Below are positions 1 to 5,457 of a DNA stretch of 9,680 nt, one piece after another. The first letter of the stretch is position 1. The number at the start of each line of letters is the position of its first letter. The stretch covers positions 1-9,680 of the forward strand of contig WLGP01000021.1 of assembly GCA_009703165.1 (NCBI GenBank), in the 5' to 3' direction. The DNA is from Actinomycetota bacterium (GTDB lineage Bacteria; Actinomycetota; Actinomycetes; Nanopelagicales; Nanopelagicaceae). Both the position numbers and the translations under genes were made by a program. The notes below the pieces were generated by a model that saw only the letters and a list, made by a program, of their open reading frames with translations, had not been told where the DNA came from and did no database searches.

Positions 1-395
1 AAGGTGTCACTTGCTACAACGCCAGTGCTTTCAGGAAGTTCTGGAAGGTGTGGGTACTCATCGATGGAGAGTGTTGGCAGGGTAAATTTTGCAGAACCTG
101 ATGTCACAAGGACGCGAGTTCCGTCGAGTGCGATTGTGATTGGTTTATTTGGAAGTGAGCGGCAGATCTCTGCAAGTAATTTTCCTGGAACAAGAACTTT
201 TCCTTTAACAACGATATCTGCTGCAAAGTGAGCTTTACTCGATGTCTCTAAATCTGATCCTGAGAGAAAGACTTCGTCGCCGGTGGCATCGATAACGATT
301 CCGAGGAGCTCGGTTTTAATGGGGCGGGTTGAAAGGCTGCGGGAAACCCAGTTCACACCATCGGTGAGTGCTTGTTGATCGACTGTAAATTTCAC
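1..395 (-). CDS. dnaN: DNA polymerase III sliding clamp (beta subunit), N-terminal part
   Basis: The beta clamp forms a ring around DNA that tethers the replicative polymerase and other repair and replication proteins. Only the first 131 codons are in the window; the gene runs off the left edge. The protein begins with M-K-F-T-V-D and contains SLSTRPIKTELLGIVI, VPGKLLAEICRSLP and the LPTLSIDEYPHLP stretch, all typical of the first clamp domain and the start of the second. The start is a GTG at 395, read as Met, chosen because AAGGTGG lies 6 bases upstream and the protein then begins where clamps usually do. It is separated from dnaA by the 407-bp origin and is transcribed away from it, as in most actinobacteria. 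Identity is clear; nothing can be said about the C-terminal two thirds. Confidence 0.95.
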   Translation of the reverse strand, partial: MKFTVDQQALTDGVNWVSRSLSTRPIKTELLGIVIDATGDEVFLSGSDLETSSKAHFAADIVVKGKVLVPGKLLAEICRSLPNKPITIALDGTRVLVTSGSAKFTLPTLSIDEYPHLPELPESTGVVASDT

Positions 396-421
396 CTGTA
401 ACCACCTTCTCGTATCTTGAA

Positions 422-444
422 AGTCTGGCACACCTGTGCTGACT
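422..444. repeat. Imperfect inverted repeat upstream of dnaN
   Basis: The arms AGTC and GCAC (422-425, 428-431) face GTGC and GACT (436-439, 441-444) across a 4-base loop, with a small asymmetric internal loop. It lies 27 bases before the dnaN start, so it could fold in the dnaN leader or mark a protein-binding site at the origin edge. No function is shown. No confident dnaN promoter could be picked out in this AT-rich stretch. Confidence 0.35.
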
Positions 445-507
445 TAGAAAACTAAAACTTTTCTGCGGTAGATGTTCGTGTGTGGAGAGATTTTCTATCT
501 ATAAAAG

Positions 508-523
508 TAGTAGTAGTAACTAG
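508..523 (+). promoter_or_regulatory. Candidate DnaA-trio origin-unwinding element
   Basis: The plus strand reads TAG TAG TAG TAA c TAG. Repeated 5'-TA(G/A)-3' triplets are the DnaA-trio motif described for Bacillus subtilis, which guides DnaA filaments onto single-stranded DNA from a neighbouring DnaA box. Here a weak box (TGTGGAGGA, 534-542) lies 10 bases 3' of the triplets on the same strand, the expected side, and AT-rich sequence (TTTTCTATCTATAAAA, 491-506) continues on the other side. The spacer (agaccttttc) is not GC-rich, unlike the B. subtilis arrangement, and the flanking box is degenerate. Confidence 0.6.
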
Positions 524-629
524 AGACCTTTTCTGTGGAGGAGAGCTCCTCACAGAGTAAAAGTCCTGATCACACCCTTTATCTCTCGATAAACACCTGT
601 GGGGAGGAGGTGGGTAACCACCGCACTTC

Positions 630-638
630 TGTGGATAA
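630..638 (-). promoter_or_regulatory. DnaA box, perfect consensus
   Basis: The plus strand reads TGTGGATAA, the reverse complement of TTATCCACA. It points opposite to the array at 700-750 and in the same direction as the weak boxes at 598-606, 534-542 and 481-489, so the origin has boxes in two converging orientations. Confidence 0.75.
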
Positions 639-691
639 GAGAGTGAGCACCGCCCCTGACCTCTGCTGGGTTAATAAGAGTGAGCCTGCAC
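635..691. repeat. Short imperfect direct repeat inside oriC
   Basis: ATAAGAGAGTGAGC at 635-648 recurs as ATAAGAGTGAGC at 674-685, 39 bases on. Both are followed within 10 bases by CACC- and CCCTG-like sequence. The first copy overlaps the perfect DnaA box at 630-638; the second has TTAATAAG where the box would be, so it may be a decayed duplicate. It could also be coincidence in a small purine-rich region. Confidence 0.35.
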
Positions 692-699
692 CACCCTGA

Positions 700-750
700 T
701 TACCCACAGAAAAGAGGGAGATACCCACAGTTATCCACAAGTTCTCCACA
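700..750 (+). promoter_or_regulatory. Array of four same-direction DnaA boxes
   Basis: Four 9-mers in the same direction are TTACCCACA (700-708), ATACCCACA (721-729), TTATCCACA (731-739, perfect) and TTCTCCACA (742-750). Their starts are 21, 10 and 11 bases apart, that is two, one and one helical turns, placing all four on one face of the DNA. This is the strongest DnaA assembly site in the window, and its core lies between 721 and 750. Confidence 0.75.
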
Positions 751-802
751 GTTGGGGGTAAAGCCATCCAATATGGACATATCTACCCAATCCACCTGCT
801 AT

Positions 803-2215
803 TTAATTTTTTGCAGCCACCTTAATTCTGTTGGTGAGTTCAGTGACCTGGTTATAGATCGAACGTCTCTCAGCCATCAATTGGCGAATCTTCCGATCGG
901 CATGCATCACAGTGGTGTGATCACGCCCTCCGAAGGTCTGGCCAATCTTTGGCAGGGAGAGTTCAGTGAGTTCGCGGCAGAGGTACATCGCGATCTGGCG
1001 AGCGTTTACAAGGACTCGAGAACGCGAGGTTCCACATAAGTCATCGATTGTAAGGCTGAAATATGAAGCGGTGGCGGCCATGATTGTTGAAGCGGTGATC
1101 TCTGGGGTCACATCACTTGGAATCAGATCACGTAAGACAATTTCAGCAAGGCCCATATCAACCGGCTGGCGGTTAAGGGATGCAAAAGCTGTGACGCGAA
1201 TAAGTGCGCCTTCGAGTTCGCGAATATTTGTAGAGATCTTACTTGCGATAAATTCCAGAACATCATCTGGCGCATTTAATTTATCTTGGGCAGCTTTCTT
1301 ACGAAGGATCGCAATACGTGTCTCAAGTTCCGGTGGCTGAATATCTGTAATCAAACCCCACTCAAATCGGCTGCGAAGTCGATCTTCCAAAGTTGTTAAC
1401 TGCTTTGGTGGGCGGTCAGATGAGATAACAATCTGCTTATTAGCGTTATATAAAGTATTAAATGTATGGAAGAACTCTTCCTGTGTACGTTCTTTATTTT
1501 CCAAGAATTGAATATCGTCGACAAGCAAGATATCTAGATCGCGATAACGGCGTTGAAAGGCAGATGCTTTATCGTCACGAATTGAGTTAATAAAGTCATT
1601 GGTGAACTCTTCTGAAGAGACATAACGAACACGGACATTGCCGTATAACTCTTTGGCATATGCGCCGATCGCGTGCAACAAGTGAGTTTTGCCAAGTCCT
1701 GAATCACCGTAGATAAAGAGCGGGTTATAAGCCTTAGCTGGCGCTTCAGCGACTGCAACTGCGGCAGCATGTGCAAAACGATTTGATGCACCGATAACAA
1801 ATGTTTCAAAGATATAGCGCGGGTTAAGTTGTGAAGGCTCATCACTTTTTACAGAACCGGACGCGTCACGACCTAAAGTTTTTGCAGCCGGTGCAAGTGG
1901 TGCGTTCTCAACAACAACAGTTGGTGCTGGAAGATCGGCTAGCTCAATATTTTCATCGATCATCACCGCGATATTTGTCTTATCGCCGAGTTCGCGAGTA
2001 AGAACTTCATTAACAACGATGCGAAGGCGAGACTCCAAGACATCTTTTGCAAAGGCGTTAGGGGCAGCAACCAATAAGTTGGTTCCATCTTCGCTCTGGA
2101 TAAGACCAAGGGCCTTCGTCATCATCAAAAATGCTCGATGTTGAGGCTCTCCGATAGAGACATGCTCAATGACACGTTCCCACAGGGCGCTTAATTCCAC
2201 GTCCACTACTGCCAT
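803..2215 (-). CDS. dnaA: Chromosomal replication initiator DnaA
   Basis: DnaA is the AAA+ ATPase that binds DnaA boxes, melts oriC and loads the replicative helicase. The 470-residue protein has an N-terminal interaction domain (about 1-85), a short variable linker (about 90-130) and the AAA+ core. Walker A is GDSGLGKTH (170-178), Walker B is LLVDD (230-234), and a sensor-like RLRSRFEWG follows (279-287). The C-terminal DNA-binding domain carries the DnaA signature [10 protein letters not shown] (430-439). The linker is much shorter than in Streptomyces DnaA. I start it at the ATG at 2215, where a G-rich run lies 5 bases upstream and the protein begins [12 protein letters not shown]; an in-frame ATG at 2239 would add eight odd residues encoded by a DnaA-box-like sequence and is less likely. 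It reads toward oriC and is probably autoregulated through boxes in its leader. Confidence 0.97.
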   Translation of the reverse strand: MAVVDVELSALWERVIEHVSIGEPQHRAFLMMTKALGLIQSEDGTNLLVAAPNAFAKDVLESRLRIVVNEVLTRELGDKTNIAVMIDENIELADLPAPTVVVENAPLAPAAKTLGRDASGSVKSDEPSQLNPRYIFETFVIGASNRFAHAAAVAVAEAPAKAYNPLFIYGDSGLGKTHLLHAIGAYAKELYGNVRVRYVSSEEFTNDFINSIRDDKASAFQRRYRDLDILLVDDIQFLENKERTQEEFFHTFNTLYNANKQIVISSDRPPKQLTTLEDRLRSRFEWGLITDIQPPELETRIAILRKKAAQDKLNAPDDVLEFIASKISTNIRELEGALIRVTAFASLNRQPVDMGLAEIVLRDLIPSDVTPEITASTIMAATASYFSLTIDDLCGTSRSRVLVNARQIAMYLCRELTELSLPKIGQTFGGRDHTTVMHADRKIRQLMAERRSIYNQVTELTNRIKVAAKN

Positions 2216-2229
2216 GTATGCCCCCAGAG

Positions 2230-2258
2230 ATATCCACAAAGTTATCCACAGGCTGTGG
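2230..2258. promoter_or_regulatory. DnaA box pair and palindrome in the dnaA leader
   Basis: ATATCCACA (2230-2238, one mismatch) and perfect TTATCCACA (2242-2250) sit 12 bases apart, 15 to 35 bases before the dnaA start. The second box is part of a perfect inverted repeat, CCACAG-g-CTGTGG (2246-2258). DnaA commonly represses its own gene, and boxes inside the leader fit that. They could also serve as a second origin sub-region flanking dnaA. Confidence 0.65.
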
Positions 2259-2307
2259 TCTAAAGTAGGGGTTGAGGCCTACAAAATCCCGAATTCGGCG
2301 GATAGCC

Positions 2308-2363
2308 TGTGGAGAAGTCGAAAAGTAGGGCTCTTTGGGGAAAAGCGCAAGTGGTTATCCACA
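2308..2363 (-). promoter_or_regulatory. Candidate dnaA promoter flanked by DnaA boxes
   Basis: On the minus strand a -35-like TTGCGC (plus 2345-2350) lies 17 bases before a -10-like TACTTT (plus 2322-2327), fitting the loose TANNNT -10 pattern of actinobacteria. A perfect DnaA box (2355-2363, plus strand) lies just upstream of the -35, and TTCTCCACA on the minus strand (2308-2316) covers the expected start site. That layout would suit DnaA autorepression. The hexamers are weak matches and no transcript start is known. The 9-mer CCCTACTTT recurs on the minus strand at plus 2262-2270, so a second, nearer start is possible. Confidence 0.4.
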
Positions 2364-2378
2364 AGCGTGGGTAGCTCC

Positions 2379-2392
2379 ACCCCGCAAGCGGG
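2379..2392. repeat. GC-rich hairpin between dnaA and rpmH
   Basis: CCCCGCAAGCGGGG is a perfect inverted repeat with 5 to 6 bp arms. No T-run follows on the plus strand and no A-run precedes it, so it is not a normal intrinsic terminator. It lies between the two divergent promoter candidates and may insulate them or act as a protein site. Confidence 0.45.
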
Positions 2393-2407
2393 GCCTTGGG
2401 GGCGAGT

Positions 2408-2437
2408 TTGACCCATACATATCCACACCTCTACCGT
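2408..2437 (+). promoter_or_regulatory. Candidate rpmH operon promoter
   Basis: TTGACC (2408-2413) and TACCGT (2432-2437) are separated by 18 bases and resemble a housekeeping-sigma promoter of the actinobacterial type (TTGACN, TANNNT). Transcription would begin near 2444, giving an rpmH leader of about 78 bases. A DnaA-box-like ATATCCACA (2419-2427) lies in the spacer, so DnaA could modulate this operon. Motif match only. Confidence 0.45.
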
Positions 2438-2466
2438 TACCTCCTTGCTTCCCCCGCACTTATGAA

Positions 2467-2487
2467 TCAAGGCCCACCCGGGCCTGA
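2467..2487 (+). repeat. Hairpin in the rpmH leader
   Basis: TC-AGGCCC-accc-GGGCCT-GA forms a stem of about 8 bp with one bulged A and a 4-base loop. The following bases (caaattttc) hold only four T, so it is at best a weak terminator or attenuator. It sits 18 bases before the rpmH ribosome site (GAAGGAG, 2506-2512). Confidence 0.4.
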
Positions 2488-2521
2488 CAAATTTTCTCGC
2501 TAGACGAAGGAGTTCGACCTC

Positions 2522-2659
2522 ATGACAAAGCGCACCTACCAACCAAATACACGTCGTCGCGCCAAGAAGCATGGTTTCCGTGCACGCATGGCTACACGTG
2601 CAGGTCGTGCTGTACTCGCAGCTCGTCGCGCCAAGGGTCGCTCACGTCTTTCAGCGTAA
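2522..2659 (+). CDS. rpmH: 50S ribosomal protein L34
   Basis: L34 is a very small, basic protein of the large ribosomal subunit. The 45-residue product begins [19 protein letters not shown] and ends in KGRSRLSA, matching the family almost throughout (the KRTYQPNxRRRxKxHGFRxRM signature is intact, as is the RRAKGR tail). Length is normal. The start ATG is preceded by GAAGGAG with a 9-base gap. It opens the rightward rpmH-rnpA-yidD-yidC cluster, conserved beside oriC in most bacteria, and is divergent from dnaA as in other actinobacteria. Identity is certain from the sequence. Confidence 0.97.
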   Translation: MTKRTYQPNTRRRAKKHGFRARMATRAGRAVLAARRAKGRSRLSA

Positions 2660-2685
2660 AAGCTAAAAAGCCGCGGAGCAAAAGA

Positions 2686-3042
2686 GTGCTTCCAAAGAAC
2701 GCACGTCTTACTACAAGCGAAGATTTTGCTAAAGCAACAAAGAGCGGAACTCGCCTTACCTCAGAGAACCTCGTTGGATACCTGTGCATCTCCCCTGCCT
2801 CAGATATTCAGGGCGGCGGCAAGTGCGGTCTGATTGTAAATAAATCTGTCGGTGGCTCTGTCACACGCCATCGCATCGCCCGTCAGATTCGCCATAGCGT
2901 TGCGCCGATGATCGTAGATCTTCCCGCCAACTCACTTCTAGTGATCCGAGTTCTTAAGAACGTTCCAACTTTCACCGATGAAGTTTCAACCGTGGTTACC
3001 GGGTTAATTGCACGCGCAGCGAAGAAAGTTGAGCGCTCATGA
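2686..3042 (+). CDS. rnpA: Ribonuclease P protein component
   Basis: RnpA is the protein subunit that helps the RNase P RNA bind and cleave the 5' leaders of precursor tRNAs. The 118-residue protein begins at a GTG (read as Met) 26 bases after rpmH, with GGAG about 10 bases upstream. It shows the family's early basic R-L-(x)n-D-F segment (residues 7-14), the central [19 protein letters not shown] region (roughly 45-67), where the family's RNA-binding RNR-type motif falls, and a normal C-terminus. The RHRxAR form is usual in actinobacteria. Its last bases overlap the yidD start (ATGA), so the two are probably translationally coupled. Confidence 0.93.
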   Translation: MLPKNARLTTSEDFAKATKSGTRLTSENLVGYLCISPASDIQGGGKCGLIVNKSVGGSVTRHRIARQIRHSVAPMIVDLPANSLLVIRVLKNVPTFTDEVSTVVTGLIARAAKKVERS

Positions 3043-3320
3043 AACTCCTTCTTTCACCGCTGACTCTTCTCATCACCTTTTACCAAAAATTTATCTCCCC
3101 AGCGCTTGCACCTCGCTGTAAGTACTACCCATCATGTTCAAGTTATGCACTTACAGCAATTTCAACGTATGGAGTTAAAGGTGTGGCTATGGCGGCATGG
3201 CGTGTAGTGCGCTGCAACCCATGGTCACATGGTGGTGTTGATTATGTACAACCTAAAGTTAAAACAGAAGAAAAAACCATTACAGAGCAATCACTTGAGA
3301 GCATGAAGGCGGCGGCATAA
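3039..3320 (+). CDS. yidD: Membrane protein insertion efficiency factor YidD
   Basis: YidD is a small membrane-associated protein that assists insertion of inner-membrane proteins alongside YidC; its exact biochemical role is unsettled. The 93-residue product has an N-terminal amphipathic/hydrophobic segment (about 1-25) and the family core: [12 protein letters not shown] (27-38), then an A-I-x-x-Y-G-x-x-K-G helix and the [13 protein letters not shown] stretch (58-70). The three core cysteines are present. The last 20 residues are polar and variable. Its ATG overlaps the rnpA stop by 4 bases and its stop is 2 bases before yidC, so rnpA, yidD and yidC are almost certainly one transcript. Confidence 0.94.
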   Translation: MKLLLSPLTLLITFYQKFISPALAPRCKYYPSCSSYALTAISTYGVKGVAMAAWRVVRCNPWSHGGVDYVQPKVKTEEKTITEQSLESMKAAA

Positions 3321-3322
3321 CC

Positions 3323-4261
3323 ATGGGCTTTATTCTTAATCCTCTATATAACCTGGTATCAGGAATCATTGTTCTCTTCCACAATATGCTCACACCGATC
3401 TTCGGCTTCGACAGTGGTGTGACATGGTCACTTTCAATCATGGGACTTGTGGTTGTTATCCGAATTGTTTTGATCCCACTCTTTGTGAAGCAGATTAAGA
3501 GCCAGCGCGCACTTACCGCCCTGCAGCCACATATGAAGGAGATCCAGAAGAAGTACAAGGATGATCGCCAGAAGCAATCAGAAGAGATGATGAAGCTCTA
3601 CAAAGAGCATAAGACAAATCCACTCGCATCATGTTTTCCAATCCTTGCCCAGGCACCAATCTTCTTCGCACTCTTTACTGTGCTTAATGGAATCGCAGCA
3701 AAGACAGATGCCGGAGTTCCAGCACCAATTGCTCGTGGATTCCTTAAAGGTGATTACCTAGAGAGCGCAGCGCAAGCAAAGTTCTTCGGTGCAAAGATTT
3801 CAGAGACATTCCTTGGAAGCGATGACATCAAGGTAAAGCTCGTCACTGTTCTCCTTATCTTTATTATGTCTGCAACAACCTTTACAACTCAGCGTCAGTT
3901 GATGGTTAAGGGAATGCCAAAGATGGATGCAAGTAACAATATGATGTTGCAGCAGCAAAAAATCATGTTGTATTTATTCCCACTTATCTTTGCAATCTCA
4001 GGTGTTAACTTTCCAGTCGGTGTTTTGATCTACTGGTCGACAACAAACTTCTGGACATGGGGCCAGCAGTATTACGTGATTAAGAGAAACCCAACCCCTG
4101 GATCTCCAGCCTTTGAAGAGCTTGCCCGTAAGAAGGCGAAGAAAGAGGGACGCCCAGTAGAGGGCTCACTCGATGAGGCAGATGGCGATAAGCCGGCGAC
4201 CGATGAGGTGAAGGGGCAGCGCCAGCAGCCAAAGAAGAAGAAAAAGAAGAAGAAAGATTAA
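3323..4261 (+). CDS. yidC: Membrane protein insertase YidC (Oxa1 family)
   Basis: YidC inserts and folds proteins in the cytoplasmic membrane, alone or with SecYEG. The 312-residue protein has the Gram-positive form: no large periplasmic domain, a first hydrophobic segment near 10-27, then the conserved transmembrane helix with the key arginine (VVVIRIVLIPL, Arg47), a charged cytoplasmic hairpin (about 55-98) and further helices near 103-123, 172-187, 214-227 and 229-247. There is no lipobox cysteine, unlike Bacillus YidC proteins. The C-terminal 60 residues are hydrophilic and end in eight consecutive lysines followed by Asp. Such basic tails can contact the ribosome in Oxa1 and YidC2; that role here is inference. 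It lies 2 bases after yidD. Confidence 0.95.
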   Translation: MGFILNPLYNLVSGIIVLFHNMLTPIFGFDSGVTWSLSIMGLVVVIRIVLIPLFVKQIKSQRALTALQPHMKEIQKKYKDDRQKQSEEMMKLYKEHKTNPLASCFPILAQAPIFFALFTVLNGIAAKTDAGVPAPIARGFLKGDYLESAAQAKFFGAKISETFLGSDDIKVKLVTVLLIFIMSATTFTTQRQLMVKGMPKMDASNNMMLQQQKIMLYLFPLIFAISGVNFPVGVLIYWSTTNFWTWGQQYYVIKRNPTPGSPAFEELARKKAKKEGRPVEGSLDEADGDKPATDEVKGQRQQPKKKKKKKKD

Positions 4262-4327
4262 TTCGGACAAATACCTTTTATTACACTAAACCCCACCAAA
4301 AGGGGCTAATTAACCCAAGGAGTAGAG

Positions 4328-4852
4328 ATGTCAGAAGAGAGCACAGCAGTAGTTGATACAGCAGAAGCAACAGAGGTTGTAAAGGCGCCAAAGTCGCCTG
4401 CCAAGCTTGAAGAAGAGGGCGATATCGCAGCCGATTACCTAGAGGCGCTCCTTGATATTGCAGATCTCGATGGCGATATCGATATCGATGTCGAAAATGG
4501 CCGCGCATCCCTTGCCATCGTCGGCGGAAAGTTGAGCCACCTCGTCGGCAAGGAGGGCGAGGTCCTCGACTCAATCCAGGAGCTCACACGCCTTGCTGTC
4601 CAGACAGCAACCGGCGACCGTAGCCGCCTCATGCTCGATATCGATAACTTCCGCGCCAACCGACGCAAGGAGCTGACCGCACTTGCCAAGGAGAAGGCTG
4701 AAGAGGCGACCACAACAGGCAATTCCATCAAACTTGCGCCTATGAACGCCTTTGAGCGCAAGATCATCCACGACACCATTCAGGATCTAGGACTTAGTAG
4801 CGAATCTGATGGGGAAGACCCACGCCGCTACGTTGTGATCTACCCAGCGTAA
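4328..4852 (+). CDS. khpB: KH/R3H RNA-binding protein Jag (KhpB)
   Basis: Jag/KhpB (also called SpoIIIJ-associated protein) binds RNA and, in Gram-positive bacteria, works with KhpA in post-transcriptional control linked to cell elongation and division. The 174-residue protein has an acidic, low-complexity N-terminus (1-32), a KH domain with the GxxG loop as GKEG (74-77) within HLVGKEGEVLDSIQ, and a C-terminal R3H domain with ERKIIHD (143-149; Arg144 and His148 are the name-giving pair) ending in RRYVVIYP. The Jag-N domain of firmicute proteins is absent, as is usual in actinobacteria. AAGGAG lies 5 bases before the ATG, the strongest ribosome site in the cluster. It follows yidC after 66 bases that hold a weak CCCC/GGGG inverted repeat (4291-4305). 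Confidence 0.93.
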   Translation: MSEESTAVVDTAEATEVVKAPKSPAKLEEEGDIAADYLEALLDIADLDGDIDIDVENGRASLAIVGGKLSHLVGKEGEVLDSIQELTRLAVQTATGDRSRLMLDIDNFRANRRKELTALAKEKAEEATTTGNSIKLAPMNAFERKIIHDTIQDLGLSSESDGEDPRRYVVIYPA

Positions 4853-4858
4853 ACCCCT

Positions 4859-5449
4859 ATGACGGCAAGCGATGTTTCCCGTGAAACACTGATCGAGCGC
4901 TACTTTCCAGAGCGCCTCGATGAGATCGCTGCCTATGCCCACTTTCTCCAGACGGCAGGTATCGAACGCGGCCTAATCGGCCCCCGCGAAGGGGAGCGGA
5001 TCTGGGAGCGCCATATCTTTAACAGCCTACCCGTCACCCAATTACTACCGCAGGGGGCCTCCCTCTTTGATATCGGCTCAGGGGCAGGACTTCCAGGAAT
5101 TGTCATCGCCCTAGCCCGCCCCGATCTATCGGTCACGCTGATTGAGCCCCTTGAACGCCGGGTCTCCTTCCTCAATGAGGCGGTAGCAGGCCTTGATATC
5201 GAGGTAATCCGCGGAAGAGCACAAGATGTGAAGAAATCAGCTGACTTTGTCACCGCCCGAGCTGTCGCCCCGCTTGAGAAGCTGAAGAAGATGAGCTGGC
5301 ATATGGTCAAAACTGGGGGAAGTCTCCTTGCGATGAAGGGGGAGTCAGCCTCGGCTGAGATGGAGGGGGTCAAGGGAGCAACGCTCCACGAGATCACTTT
5401 GGAGGGAATCGGCCTTGGGCGAATCGTCGCCATTAAAAAGGGTGCTTAG
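4859..5449 (+). CDS. rsmG: 16S rRNA (guanine-N7) methyltransferase RsmG (GidB)
   Basis: RsmG uses S-adenosylmethionine to methylate N7 of a guanine in the 530 loop of 16S rRNA (G527 in E. coli numbering); loss gives low-level streptomycin resistance in several bacteria. The 196-residue protein has the family marks: WERHIFNSLPV (49-59), the SAM-binding loop DIGSGAGLPGIVIAL (71-85), the acidic second strand LIEPLERRVSFL (94-105), GRAQD (119-123) and ARAVAPLEKL (133-142). It begins 6 bases after the jag stop with no clear Shine-Dalgarno sequence, so translation is probably coupled to jag. Codons 5-10 (DVSRET) overlay a near-consensus parS site. The gene is G+C-richer than the later parts of parA and parB. 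Confidence 0.95.
   Translation: MTASDVSRETLIERYFPERLDEIAAYAHFLQTAGIERGLIGPREGERIWERHIFNSLPVTQLLPQGASLFDIGSGAGLPGIVIALARPDLSVTLIEPLERRVSFLNEAVAGLDIEVIRGRAQDVKKSADFVTARAVAPLEKLKKMSWHMVKTGGSLLAMKGESASAEMEGVKGATLHEITLEGIGLGRIVAIKKGA
4873..4888. promoter_or_regulatory. parS: parS site 1, ParB-binding, inside rsmG
   Basis: TGTTTCCCGTGAAACA matches the bacterial parS consensus TGTTTCACGTGAAACA at 15 of 16 positions; the single change (A to C at position 7) breaks one central pair. ParB should load here as a CTP-bound clamp and spread. It lies about 1.5 kb upstream of parB and 4 kb from oriC, where chromosomal parS sites usually cluster. Confidence 0.85.
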
Positions 5450-5457
5450 ATAGGGCC

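Larger units (their letters stand above)
396..802. other. oriC: Chromosome replication origin (oriC) between dnaA and dnaN
   Basis: This 407-bp gap has no credible gene and carries a cluster of DnaA-box-like 9-mers (consensus TTATCCACA). Perfect matches lie at 731-739 (plus) and 630-638 (minus); one-mismatch boxes at 700-708 and 742-750; weaker ones at 721-729, 598-606, 534-542 and 481-489. A TAG/TAA trinucleotide run at 508-523 and AT-rich sequence at 491-507 on the dnaN side are the likely melting zone. Another AT-rich patch lies at 799-813 by the end of dnaA. The dnaA-dnaN gap is the known origin site in Streptomyces and Mycobacterium. The box cluster is seen directly; that replication starts here is inference from position and content. 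Confidence 0.9.

Noticed and set aside
680..1340. Plus-strand open frames across oriC and the end of dnaA
   Set aside because: The translations resemble no family and are the complement of DnaA boxes and the conserved dnaA C-terminal domain.
2216..2239. Upstream ATG extending DnaA by eight residues
   Set aside because: The extra residues are encoded by a DnaA-box-like sequence and are unlike DnaA N-termini; the ATG at 2215 has a G-rich site at proper distance.
2851..2890. RnpA with RHRxAR in place of the RNRxKR motif
   Set aside because: The RHR form is the usual actinobacterial version and not evidence of decay.
4291..4305. CCCC...GGGG hairpin between yidC and jag as a terminator
   Set aside because: A 4-bp stem with a 7-base loop and no T-run is too weak; the genes probably stay on one transcript.
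4435..5433. Long minus-strand open frames opposite jag and rsmG (114 and 166 codons)
   Set aside because: They lie wholly opposite well-recognised genes in G+C-richer DNA, have Ser/Arg-rich low-complexity translations, no family motifs and no credible ribosome site.
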